From UBA668 sp038234785 (GTDB lineage Bacteria; Actinomycetota; Acidimicrobiia; Acidimicrobiales; Ilumatobacteraceae): DNA of 64,000 nucleotides. The DNA is taken from NCBI GenBank assembly GCA_038234785.1, contig JBBQTC010000003.1, positions 56,538 to 120,537 on the forward strand. Direction: 5' to 3'. Positions 27,665 to 36,486 of the stretch are shown one piece after another; within the stretch, counting starts at the first letter, position 1, and each line of letters begins with the position of its first letter. A model generated the notes under the pieces. That model searched no databases. It worked only from the letters and a program-made list of their open reading frames with translations, and had not been told where the DNA came from. A program made the position numbers and the translations under genes.

Positions 27665-28693
27665 ATGGCCGCACAGATGTACTACGAGGCGGATTGCGAT
27701 CCGTCGATCATTCGTGGCCGCAAGGTCGCCATCATCGGCTACGGCTCCCAGGGTCATGCGCACGCGCTGAACCTGAAGGAGTCCGGGGTGCAGGTCGTCG
27801 TCGGTCTGCGCGAGGGCAGCAAGTCCGCCGCCAAGGCCGAAGCCGCCGGGCTCACCGTGATGGGCCTCGCCGAGGCTGCCAAGTGGGCGAACGTCATCAT
27901 GCTGACGATGCCCGACACCGAGCAGAAGGCCACCTACGAGGAGTTCATCAAGCCGCACATGCGCAAGGGCAAGGCCCTCGCGTTCGCGCACGGCTTCAAC
28001 ATCCGCTTCAAGCGCATCCGGCCGCCCAAGTCGGTCGACGTGATCATGATCGCACCCAAGGGTCCTGGCCACCTCGTGCGCCGCACCTACACCGAGGGCG
28101 GCGGCGTGCCGGCGCTCATCGCCGTCCACCAGGACGCGACCGGCGGCGCCAAGGAGCTCGCCCTGAGCTATGCCGCGGCGATCGGCGGCGCCCGCGCCGG
28201 TGTCATCGAGACCACGTTCATCGAAGAGACCGAGACCGACCTGTTCGGTGAGCAGGCCGTGCTGTGTGGCGGCGTCACGTCGTTCGTCCAGGCCGGCTTC
28301 GAGACGCTGGTCGAGGCGGGGTACCAGCCCGAGATGGCCTACTTCGAGTGCCTTCACGAGGTGAAGTTGATCGTCGACCTCATGTACGAAGAGGGCATCG
28401 CCGGGATGCGCTACAGCATCAGCGACACCGCCGAGTACGGCGATCTCACCCGCGGCCCACGCATCGTCACCGCTCGCACCAAGACCGAGATGAAGAAGAT
28501 CCTCAAGGAGATCCAGTCGGGCAAGTTCGCTCGCGAATGGGTCGCCGAGAGCGAGAGCGGCCGTGAGCACATGAAGGCCCTCCAGCAAGCCGGCAAGGAG
28601 CACCAGATCGAGCAGGTCGGTGCCCAGCTGCGCAGCATGATGCCGTTCCTCGGCGCGGGCAAGCAGAAGGTCTCCGACGTCAGCGGGGGCTAG
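27665..28693 (+). CDS. ilvC: Ketol-acid reductoisomerase (class I)
   Basis: NADPH-dependent isomeroreductase, 342 residues, short class I form. The Rossmann motif is VAIIGYGSQGHAHALNLKESG, with PKGPGHLVRRTY in the middle. The metal-binding acidic residues lie in EETETDLFGEQAVLCGG and in YFECLHEVKLIVDLMYEEG, followed by YSISDTAEYGD. Third gene of ilvBNC; a small basic protein follows 26 bases later. Confidence 0.96.
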   Translation: MAAQMYYEADCDPSIIRGRKVAIIGYGSQGHAHALNLKESGVQVVVGLREGSKSAAKAEAAGLTVMGLAEAAKWANVIMLTMPDTEQKATYEEFIKPHMRKGKALAFAHGFNIRFKRIRPPKSVDVIMIAPKGPGHLVRRTYTEGGGVPALIAVHQDATGGAKELALSYAAAIGGARAGVIETTFIEETETDLFGEQAVLCGGVTSFVQAGFETLVEAGYQPEMAYFECLHEVKLIVDLMYEEGIAGMRYSISDTAEYGDLTRGPRIVTARTKTEMKKILKEIQSGKFAREWVAESESGREHMKALQQAGKEHQIEQVGAQLRSMMPFLGAGKQKVSDVSGG

Positions 28694-28719
28694 GGTGCCG
28701 TCAACGAACGGAGGGCGCC

Positions 28720-28833
28720 ATGCCCGAGAAATCACCCCAGAAGCCCAGTGCCAAGAAGACCGGTAAGTCGCTCAAGGAAAAGCGCGTTGCCAAGCACGAG
28801 AAGGCGGCCGAGAAGAAGTCCCGCGGCGTCTGA
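28720..28833 (+). CDS. Small lysine-rich basic protein (37 residues)
   Basis: An ATG with GGAGG 5 bases upstream opens a 37-codon frame, MPEKSPQKPSAKKTGK..., ending in SRGV. About a third of the residues are lysine and there are almost no hydrophobics, so it is probably disordered or nucleic-acid binding. Small proteins with the K-S-P...KK...KSLKEKR pattern occur in other actinomycetes, as far as I recall. It sits between ilvC and a hairpin, so it is likely read as the last gene of the ilvBNC transcript. Confidence 0.65.
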   Translation: MPEKSPQKPSAKKTGKSLKEKRVAKHEKAAEKKSRGV

Positions 28834-28834
28834 T

Positions 28835-28876
28835 CTGAATTCCGACTTGTCGGGTCGGGATTCAGGGCGCTAGGTT
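28835..28876 (+). promoter_or_regulatory. Hairpin after the ilv operon overlapping the predicted metY promoter
   Basis: CTGAATTCCGAC (28835-28846) pairs with GTCGGGATTCAG (28854-28865) over 12 bases with one G-U pair and a 7-base loop. No U-tract follows; it may end the ilv transcript. TTGTCG (28847-28852) and TAGGTT (28871-28876), 18 bases apart, could be the metY promoter, with a start site 3-4 bases before the ATG. Confidence 0.5.
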
Positions 28877-28885
28877 GACGCACCT

Positions 28886-30199
<1,314 letters not shown>

Positions 30200-30208
30200 C
30201 GGTCGTCG

Positions 30209-30628
30209 TCAGTCGTCCTCTGCTTCCACGCCGAGCGCGGCCAGGCGTGCCACGTTGTCCCTCATGGTCTGCAGCACGTCCGGCGCATGCCCCTGCCATT
30301 CCCAGAGCTCGCCGATGACACGCAGTGGTGCCCTCGAGCGATACGACTTCGTCGGGTTCCCGGGGAACTTCTTGTCGGTCAGATTCGGGTCGTCTTCGAT
30401 CTCGCCGGTCGGTTCGACGAAGTAGATCCTGGCAGGCTCGTCACCGAGGGCGAGCTCCGCCCCCCACACCGCTGCGTCCAACGTGGCGGCCAGGTAGACA
30501 TGATTGGCCTGCCGCCCCGAGCCGAAGTTGGACCGGAAGCCCGGTGCGATCAGGTCCCCGGCCTGCAACTGGGCGCGGGTGCCGTGGAGGTAGAAGTCGG
30601 GGACGACGAAGGGTCGCGGTGCTGTCAC
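30209..30628 (-). CDS. arr: NAD+-rifampin ADP-ribosyltransferase
   Basis: 139 residues, the length of Arr enzymes that inactivate rifamycins by ADP-ribosylation. Conserved blocks are visible: YLHGTRAQLQAGDLIAPGFRSNFGSGR, HVYLAATLDAAVWGAELALGDEPARIYFVEPTGE, IEDDPNLTDKKFPGNPTKSYRS and PLRVIGELWEW. The His-Tyr-Asp type active-site residues are in place. The GTG start lies within a 17-base tandem duplication carrying a possible -10 box. Chromosomal arr genes are frequent in environmental actinomycetes; the natural substrate need not be a rifamycin. Confidence 0.93.
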   Translation of the reverse strand: MTAPRPFVVPDFYLHGTRAQLQAGDLIAPGFRSNFGSGRQANHVYLAATLDAAVWGAELALGDEPARIYFVEPTGEIEDDPNLTDKKFPGNPTKSYRSRAPLRVIGELWEWQGHAPDVLQTMRDNVARLAALGVEAEDD

Positions 30629-30655
30629 GGACCCAATTCTGTCACGGACCCAATT
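30622..30655. repeat. 17-base tandem duplication over the arr start
   Basis: CTGTCACGGACCCAATT occurs twice head to tail (30622-30638 and 30639-30655). On the minus strand each unit reads CAGAAT, 7 bases, GTG, so both a -10-like box and a start codon are doubled. The outer GTG (30645) opens a six-codon frame that stops at the TGA overlapping the real GTG. Confidence 0.8.
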
Positions 30656-30665
30656 CTGCCAAGAC

Positions 30666-31646
30666 CTAGCGCGACCCGTGTCGCACCAGCGCGGTCAGCA
30701 GGCTCAGGCCGGCCGCATTGCCCAGCACGACGAGCGTGTCGCCCGCGTGGAGCGGCCCGTCGGCCTCGTGCCATCGTCGGACTCCGGCCTCCTGGCGCAA
30801 CCCGAGGATGTGCACGTCCGGCGCGGACTCCATCAGCTTCCGCAGGTCGCACCCGACCGCTTCCGCACCCGTGCCGACCTCCATCTCCTCGACCCGCATG
30901 TCCGTGCCGGAGATCGCGAGCACACCCAGCACTTCGGCGTCGAGGGCCGTCGCGGCCATGCTGCTGCCGACGCTCTCGTACACCGGCACCACGTGCGATG
31001 CGCCCGCGCGCATCAGCCGATCGCGCCAGGCGGCGTCGTTGACCCGGGCGACGATGCGCAGGTCGGGCGCCAGCGAGCGAGCGGTGAGCGCGACGACGGC
31101 GTTCGACGGATCGTCGAGACTCGTGATCAACGCCGCAGCCTTCGCGACCCCGGCGGCGTGCAACACGGTGACGTCGCGCGCATCGCCCAGCAGAAAGTTC
31201 GCTCCGGCCGCGCTGACGGCGGGCCCGGCGGCGGGGTTGCTGTCGATCACGATGCAGCTCCGTCCGGCCCGGAGCGATGCATCGGCCGAGGCCCGACCCA
31301 CGCGACCGAAGCCCACGATCACCACGTGATCCTCCATGTGCCGTCGCATCTTTGCCCTCCGCTTCTCCCGGAACGCTCCGGTGATCTCACCCGACAGGAA
31401 CATCGCCGTCAGAGTGGCTGCTGAATAGACGAACACGGCGAACCCGGCGAGGATCACCCCAACCGTCCATATCCGGCCGGCAGACGACAGCGGATGAACT
31501 TCCCCGTAGCCGACCTGCCCCATCGTGATGATCGACATGTACACGGCGTCCATCACGCTCCACCGCTCGATCACGAGATACCCGGCGGACGCGATGGCGA
31601 CCGCAAGCGCCGCCGCAATTCCCGGTCCTCGAAGTGGGCGCCACAT
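30666..31646 (-). CDS. Two-TM potassium channel with RCK (TrkA-N/TrkA-C) domains
   Basis: 326 residues, MthK-like plan: TM1 (about 10-27), pore, TM2 (about 57-80), a basic linker, then RCK with the nucleotide motif VVIVGFGRVGRASADASLRAG and a C-terminal TrkA-C-like region ending DTLVVLGNAAGLSLL. The selectivity filter reads Q44-VGYGE in place of the usual T-V-G-Y-G-D/E. ATG 31646 has GGAG 2 bases upstream and gives a compact protein; the frame is open far upstream as antisense of the divergent genes. Confidence 0.85.
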   Translation of the reverse strand: MWRPLRGPGIAAALAVAIASAGYLVIERWSVMDAVYMSIITMGQVGYGEVHPLSSAGRIWTVGVILAGFAVFVYSAATLTAMFLSGEITGAFREKRRAKMRRHMEDHVVIVGFGRVGRASADASLRAGRSCIVIDSNPAAGPAVSAAGANFLLGDARDVTVLHAAGVAKAAALITSLDDPSNAVVALTARSLAPDLRIVARVNDAAWRDRLMRAGASHVVPVYESVGSSMAATALDAEVLGVLAISGTDMRVEEMEVGTGAEAVGCDLRKLMESAPDVHILGLRQEAGVRRWHEADGPLHAGDTLVVLGNAAGLSLLTALVRHGSR

Positions 31647-31697
31647 GGCTCCAGCGTGCACCGTCCGCCGGCAGCTGCCCAGGGTAGGTTGTCCCTT

Positions 31698-32648
31698 GTG
31701 GCCATGGTCGTACGCGCGGATCTCGAGACAGCGCATCGTCGGTCGCTGGAGCACGTGGCGCGGCCCGGTGCCCGGTTCGTCGGTGCGCGGCGGCTGCAGA
31801 TCGCCCGTGTCGCGATCGACTCGTATCTGGCCGCCGATCCCGGTCCGCCGTGGGCGCGGCCGTACGGCGACACGTTGCTCGACGGCGCCCATCGCCTCGC
31901 CCGTCACGCGGGCACGCTCACGGAGCAGTGGTACCAGGAGTTGGGTGTGCACCCGCTCGACTGGGTCGAGGTCGTCGGCGTGGTCGTGGCGTCGCTTCCG
32001 CCCGTGGCGTTCGCTCGCGCGATCGGCAATCCGCTTCCGAATCTCCCCGAGCCGATCGCCGGCGAACCGACCGGCCATCAGGCGGCCGAGCTCGCGCCTG
32101 CAACGCTGAACTGGGTCCCGGTCGCAGCGCCGGCGGACCGCACGGCCTCGGTGGTGCAAGCCCTCAGCGCGCTGCCCGGCGAGTGGGACAACCTCTGGCA
32201 GCTGGCCGAGGCTCAGTACATGAGCGACGTCGCGATGGCCGACCCACTCTGGAACCGGGGCACGCTCACCCGGGCCCAGATGGAGCTCGTCGCCGGACGT
32301 CTGTCCAAACTTCGCGATTGTCTGTTTTGAACGACCTCGCACACACGCATGCTCAGTTGGAGCAGCAACGAGAACGGCACACCGGCAGACCTTGCAGCCA
32401 TCACCACCGGGGAGTCCGACGGCGGGCAACCGCATGGCGTCGAGCTGCTCGCCTTCGCCGCAGCGATCGTCGGGTCCGATGACGATGCGCTCGCCGCGGC
32501 CCGCGACCGATTGACGGCGGTGGCGGGGGAGGCCTTCATGATCGACGCCGCGGCCGTGGCCGCGAACTTCGAGATGATGACGCGGGTCGCCGACGGCACC
32601 GGTGCGAAATTGCCTCCGCCGCTGGAAACGATGGTCGAACGGCCCTGA
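31698..32648 (+). CDS. AhpD/carboxymuconolactone-decarboxylase-like protein, probable selenoprotein (Sec at UGA 32328)
   Basis: Two in-frame segments are separated by one TGA: 210 codons before it and 105 after it. The flanks form one AhpD active site: E196, C208, UGA 211, H215, the same spacing as E118, C130, C133 and H137 of M. tuberculosis AhpD, with motif RDCLF-U-TTSHTRML. The UGA thus replaces the second catalytic cysteine (CxxU). A hairpin with SECIS-like spacing follows. Downstream codons stay open to TGA 32648 and are protein-like. An N-terminal half resembles a second, cysteine-free CMD repeat. GTG 31698 lies 7 bases after TAGGTT. Predicted role: thiol peroxidase or redox enzyme. sel genes are not in the window. 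The alternative is a 210-residue truncated protein. Confidence 0.72.
32347..32366 (+). promoter_or_regulatory. Candidate bacterial SECIS element
   Basis: GC, bulged A, TGCTC, loop AGTTG, GAGCA, GC forms a 7-pair stem with one bulge. The loop has G at its second position followed by U. There are 24 bases between the UGA (32328-32330) and the loop, inside the 16-37 range described for bacterial SECIS elements. It lies within the coding frame, as bacterial elements do. Confidence 0.6.
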
Positions 32649-32693
32649 CACGACGCCGCGAAGGTCTCGTACAGTCGACCCTTGGAGGTTGGC

Positions 32694-35618
32694 ATGAGAT
32701 CGTGGTGGAGTGCAGTAGGGACTTGGCTGGGCCGAAAGACGATCCTCACACTGGTCGCGGTGTTGGCGCTGACGGGCGTGTTTGCGATCGGACTCGGTCG
32801 GCTCGACTTCGCGACCGGTCAGGACAGCTACATCGACCCGTCGTCGCAGGTGGCCAAGAACAACCGCGCGTACCAGGACCTGTTCGGCGGCGAGAACATG
32901 GTGGTGCTGTTCAGCGTCCCGCAGGACAAGACCCTGGTCGACCTGTTCACGACCCACAACGTCGAGCAGATGAACAACATGCAGGCGGAGCTGGAGGGCA
33001 ACCCGGCCATCGTGTCCGTGGTGTCGCCCGTCGTCCTCCTGCAGTGGACGAACGACCTGATCACCAAAGGCATTGCCAGCGACATCCTTGCCCGCGCGAT
33101 CCAGCGTGACCCTGACGAGGCGGGCAAGACGCTCCGTCAGACCGATGCGCTGTTGACGACGCTGCGGCTCGGCGCCTCCGGACAGCAATCCCTCGACAAC
33201 CCGGATTGGGTGAAGTTCCTCCTCTACGACAACACCGGTTTCAGTCTCACTGCCGACCAGCAGCTCATCTCGCCGGCCGACGATCAGCTCGTCGTGCGCA
33301 AGGCGCTGCGTGCGTTCATCCCCGACCCGCACCACGCAATCTTCGCGGCCGTGCTCGTGGGCAATGCGCCACTCGATGCGCTGTCCACCGGTTCCGATGC
33401 GGTGAAGGCCGCCGTCGCCGGTCAATCGTTCGAGAACGCGGACATCGTCGTCACGGGCACCCCGACGTTCCTGACCGACATCAACAACTACCTGCAGGGT
33501 GGGATGTTGACGCTCGGAGGAATCGCGGTGCTCGTGATGATGGTGATTCTCGTCGTCGCCTTCCACGTGCGGTGGCGGCTGCTCCCCCTGGTCGGGATGG
33601 CGGTCGGCGTGGCGTGGGGATTCGGCGCGTTCGGTTTCAGCGGAACGAAGCTCTCGCTCGTCACCATCGCCGGGCTGCCGATCCTCATCGGGTTGGGCAT
33701 CGAGTTCGCGATCCAGATCCAGAACCGGATCGAGGAGGAGCGCGGCATCGAACGCGTCTCGGATCCGTTCGGCCAGACCCTCTCGCACATGGCGCCGCCG
33801 CTCCTCGCCGCCACCATGGCCGCGGTGATCGCCTTCCTCACCGTGAAGATCTCCAAAGTGCCGATGGTCCAGGACTTCGGCGTGCTGCTCTCGATGGGCA
33901 TCGTCGCGTTGCTCGTCGCCGGAGTGGTCCTCCCCCTCGCCCTGATCGGGGCCCGCGAGCGGCGGTCGCCGTCCACCAAGCCGGATCAGCCCTCGTGGGT
34001 GGAGGCGACGGTGCGCAAGCTCGGCAGTCTCCCGCGCGGCGCGGTGCTACCGCTCGTCTTCGTCGCCGTCGCGATCCCGGTGCTCGGATTGGCGGTCGAA
34101 GGAGGATCCCGCATCGAGAGCGATCCGATCAACTGGGCCAACCAGAGCAGCGTCGCGATCAAGAACGCCCGCACGCTGGAGACCGAGACCGGGTTCGCCT
34201 CCACCCTCGGGGTCTTCGTGCAGGCCGACCCGTCGGTCGGGTCGAACGGGATCTTCACCGACCAGATGGGTGCGTTCCAGATGGATCTCGTCGAGAGCCA
34301 ACTCGCCGCCAACCCCGAACTGGCGCAGGCGTCGAGCCTGGCGACGACCGTCGGTTGGTTGATGGAGGTGCCAGGTGCGACCCCGCTGCCGCCGACCGGA
34401 CTGGACATGTTGCAGGCCTTCGACATCGCCCCGGGCTCGCTACGGCCTGCCCTCGTGGCCGACAACGGCAACGCCGCCCAGGTGCTGTTCCAGGTGGGGC
34501 CCTCTTCGTTGGAGGAAAGGGCCGTCGTGCTGCAGCACGTCGAGGCAGCGGTTGCCGATCCCGGCGACCAAGCGCTGCTGCCGTCCGGCGCGACAGCGAC
34601 CGCGGGCGGCCTCGCCGTGGTCGGCGTCGGTCTGCTGGAGAACATCACGGCCAACCGCGCCGAGCTGACCATCGTTGCGCTGTTGCTCGTCGGCGCGTTC
34701 CTCGTGTTCCGCTATCGCGACCTCGCCCGCGGACTCATCACGATGATCCCGGTGCTGCTCGCGGTCGGCATGTCTGCGGTGCTCGTGCGACTGCTCGACA
34801 TCACCCTGAGCCCGCTCACCACCGTCGGCGGCCCACTCGTGGTGGCCACCTGCGCCGAGTTCGCGGTGCTGCTCATGGACCGCTACGCCGAGGAACGCAT
34901 GCGCGGCTTCGATCCCGACGAGAGCACGCGTGTTGCCGCGCAACGAACCGGTCGCGCGTTCTTCACTTCGGCGCTCACCACGCTCGGCGGGTTCGCCGTG
35001 CTGATGTTCAGCACGCTGCCGCTGCTGAGCGACTTCGGCATGGTGGTCACGATCAACATCGCCGTGGCGCTGCTCGCCGCGCTGGTCGTGGTGCCGCCGT
35101 TGGTGAAAGAGGCTGATCGCCGTGGCCTGCTCTCGATGGGTCGTCGTGCGAAGCTTGCGCACACCAAGGGCCGCACGATCGGGGTCATCGTGGGTGGTTT
35201 GGCCCTGACCGCCGCCGGCGTCGTGATGGTGGCCCGCGCGGTGCGCGACACCACGCCGGCAACCGCGAGCCCGCGGATGACCGACAGCGTCGAGCAACCG
35301 GCGACGACTCCGCCGCCGACCACCGTGGCGCCGACCACGTCGCTCGCCCCGGACGCGACGCTGCCGCCGGGTCCCGCCGAGCGACCGACCGGTCTCATCG
35401 CCGGTCTGTTCTACGACTCGCTCACCGCCGTCGGGGTCGATCCAGGCGTCGCGCGATGTGCCGCCGACGACCTGATCGCCAACACCTCGGAGGCCGACCT
35501 CCTGGCGATGGGCATCGCCCAGACCCCACGTCCGGCCGAGGTGAACGCGCTGCTCGACGCGTCGGCGAAGCGCTGCGGCGTCACTCAGGAGCAGCTGGAC
35601 GCGGCCGCGGCCGGTTGA
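32694..35618 (+). CDS. MMPL/RND-superfamily transporter with an extra C-terminal domain
   Basis: 974 residues in two homologous halves, each with a membrane helix, a large extracytoplasmic loop and a bundle of about five helices. Acidic residues sit in the transport helices (GLGIEFAIQIQNRIEEE and CAEFAVLLMDRYAEE). After the last helix of the second half comes another membrane segment (IGVIVGGLALTAAGVVMVARAV), a Thr/Pro linker rich in TTPPPTT and APTT, and a 70-residue helical tail with two cysteines (VARCAADDL, AKRCGVTQEQL). ATG 32694 is preferred because GGAGG lies 5 bases upstream. Substrate unknown; lipids are usual for MMPL proteins. Confidence 0.87.
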   Translation: MRSWWSAVGTWLGRKTILTLVAVLALTGVFAIGLGRLDFATGQDSYIDPSSQVAKNNRAYQDLFGGENMVVLFSVPQDKTLVDLFTTHNVEQMNNMQAELEGNPAIVSVVSPVVLLQWTNDLITKGIASDILARAIQRDPDEAGKTLRQTDALLTTLRLGASGQQSLDNPDWVKFLLYDNTGFSLTADQQLISPADDQLVVRKALRAFIPDPHHAIFAAVLVGNAPLDALSTGSDAVKAAVAGQSFENADIVVTGTPTFLTDINNYLQGGMLTLGGIAVLVMMVILVVAFHVRWRLLPLVGMAVGVAWGFGAFGFSGTKLSLVTIAGLPILIGLGIEFAIQIQNRIEEERGIERVSDPFGQTLSHMAPPLLAATMAAVIAFLTVKISKVPMVQDFGVLLSMGIVALLVAGVVLPLALIGARERRSPSTKPDQPSWVEATVRKLGSLPRGAVLPLVFVAVAIPVLGLAVEGGSRIESDPINWANQSSVAIKNARTLETETGFASTLGVFVQADPSVGSNGIFTDQMGAFQMDLVESQLAANPELAQASSLATTVGWLMEVPGATPLPPTGLDMLQAFDIAPGSLRPALVADNGNAAQVLFQVGPSSLEERAVVLQHVEAAVADPGDQALLPSGATATAGGLAVVGVGLLENITANRAELTIVALLLVGAFLVFRYRDLARGLITMIPVLLAVGMSAVLVRLLDITLSPLTTVGGPLVVATCAEFAVLLMDRYAEERMRGFDPDESTRVAAQRTGRAFFTSALTTLGGFAVLMFSTLPLLSDFGMVVTINIAVALLAALVVVPPLVKEADRRGLLSMGRRAKLAHTKGRTIGVIVGGLALTAAGVVMVARAVRDTTPATASPRMTDSVEQPATTPPPTTVAPTTSLAPDATLPPGPAERPTGLIAGLFYDSLTAVGVDPGVARCAADDLIANTSEADLLAMGIAQTPRPAEVNALLDASAKRCGVTQEQLDAAAAG

Positions 35619-35619
35619 G

Positions 35620-36486
35620 TCACTCGTCGTCGGGTCGCTGCTCGCGTAGGAACTTCTCGAACTCGGCAGCGAGGTCGTCGGCACTGGGCATCGCAGCTTC
35701 CATCCGTCGGTCGTACTCCTGTTCCAGCATCGGCACGTACGAGCGTGCGTGGTCGTCCTCGGCGACGGCCTCGTCGTGCAACGTCCGCCACCGCATCGCG
35801 TCCTGCGCGAGGTCACCGTGTCCGGTCGGGACTCCGAGCACGTGTTCCAGGTGCTGTAGCAGCGCTGCCGAGCTCTGCGGGTGCTTGGCGTTGCCGAGGT
35901 AGTGGGGGACGCCGACGCGCAACGACACTGCAGGGATGCCGGCACGATCGAGTCGTTCCTGCAGCACACCCACCAACCCGGTCACGCCCTGGTACTGGGG
36001 ACGCGAGAGCCCGAGAGCGCGAACGAGTCCCTCGTTGGTGCTGCTGCCGACCACCTGCGGCGGCCGTGAGTGCGGTACGGCTTCGGGTGCGGCGCCGAGC
36101 GTGACGACGACCTCGCAGCCGAGCTCGCGGGCCACGCGGATGATGGCGTCGGCGAACGTCGCGTACCTCAGGTGGGGCTCGACGCCGGCGAGCAGCACGA
36201 GATCGTGCGCCAGCCCGGGGTAGCGCGCCACACGGAACTCGTTCTCCGGCCAGCGCACCTGACGGAGCTCGGCGTGATCCATCTCCACCAACGGCCGCTC
36301 CTGGGTGAAGTCGAAGAACGGGTCGGGGTCGATGGAGCCGACGATCGCCGCGACCCGATCGGCCGCCAGCGTGTCGACCGCGTCGGTGGCGACTTCGGCG
36401 ATGTCGAACAGGCCGCGCAGCGCCAGGACCATGATCGGTCGGTGCAACGGCGCCAGGCCGTCGAACGCCGTGGTCAGCACGTTCAC
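35620..36486 (-). CDS. PAC2 family protein
   Basis: 288 residues with PAC2-domain features: PIMVLALRGLFDIAEVATDAV, a SIDPDPFFDFTQERP segment, HDLVLLAGVEPHLRYATFADAII, VVTLGAAPEAVPHSRP and GVPHYLGNAKHPQSSAALLQHL. PAC2 proteins include a eukaryotic proteasome assembly chaperone; actinobacterial versions are of unknown function. The GTG start overlaps the serC TGA, so it is the second gene of that operon. It ends 1 base from the convergent MMPL stop. Confidence 0.85.
   Translation of the reverse strand: MNVLTTAFDGLAPLHRPIMVLALRGLFDIAEVATDAVDTLAADRVAAIVGSIDPDPFFDFTQERPLVEMDHAELRQVRWPENEFRVARYPGLAHDLVLLAGVEPHLRYATFADAIIRVARELGCEVVVTLGAAPEAVPHSRPPQVVGSSTNEGLVRALGLSRPQYQGVTGLVGVLQERLDRAGIPAVSLRVGVPHYLGNAKHPQSSAALLQHLEHVLGVPTGHGDLAQDAMRWRTLHDEAVAEDDHARSYVPMLEQEYDRRMEAAMPSADDLAAEFEKFLREQRPDDE

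Noticed and set aside
28834..28885. SAM riboswitch upstream of metY
   Set aside because: The gap is only 52 bases and holds a single hairpin, without the conserved cores of SAM-I, SAM-II or SAM-IV.
31698..32648. Frameshifted or nonsense-mutated pseudogene instead of a selenoprotein
   Set aside because: There is no frame change, only one TGA, and it falls exactly on a catalytic cysteine position with a SECIS-like hairpin behind it. Random decay would be unlikely to choose that codon.
31647..33788. Extension of the K+ channel gene to a protein of over 1000 residues
   Set aside because: The upstream in-frame sequence is antisense to the AhpD-like and MMPL genes and looks like a compositional shadow; the channel starts properly at ATG 31646.
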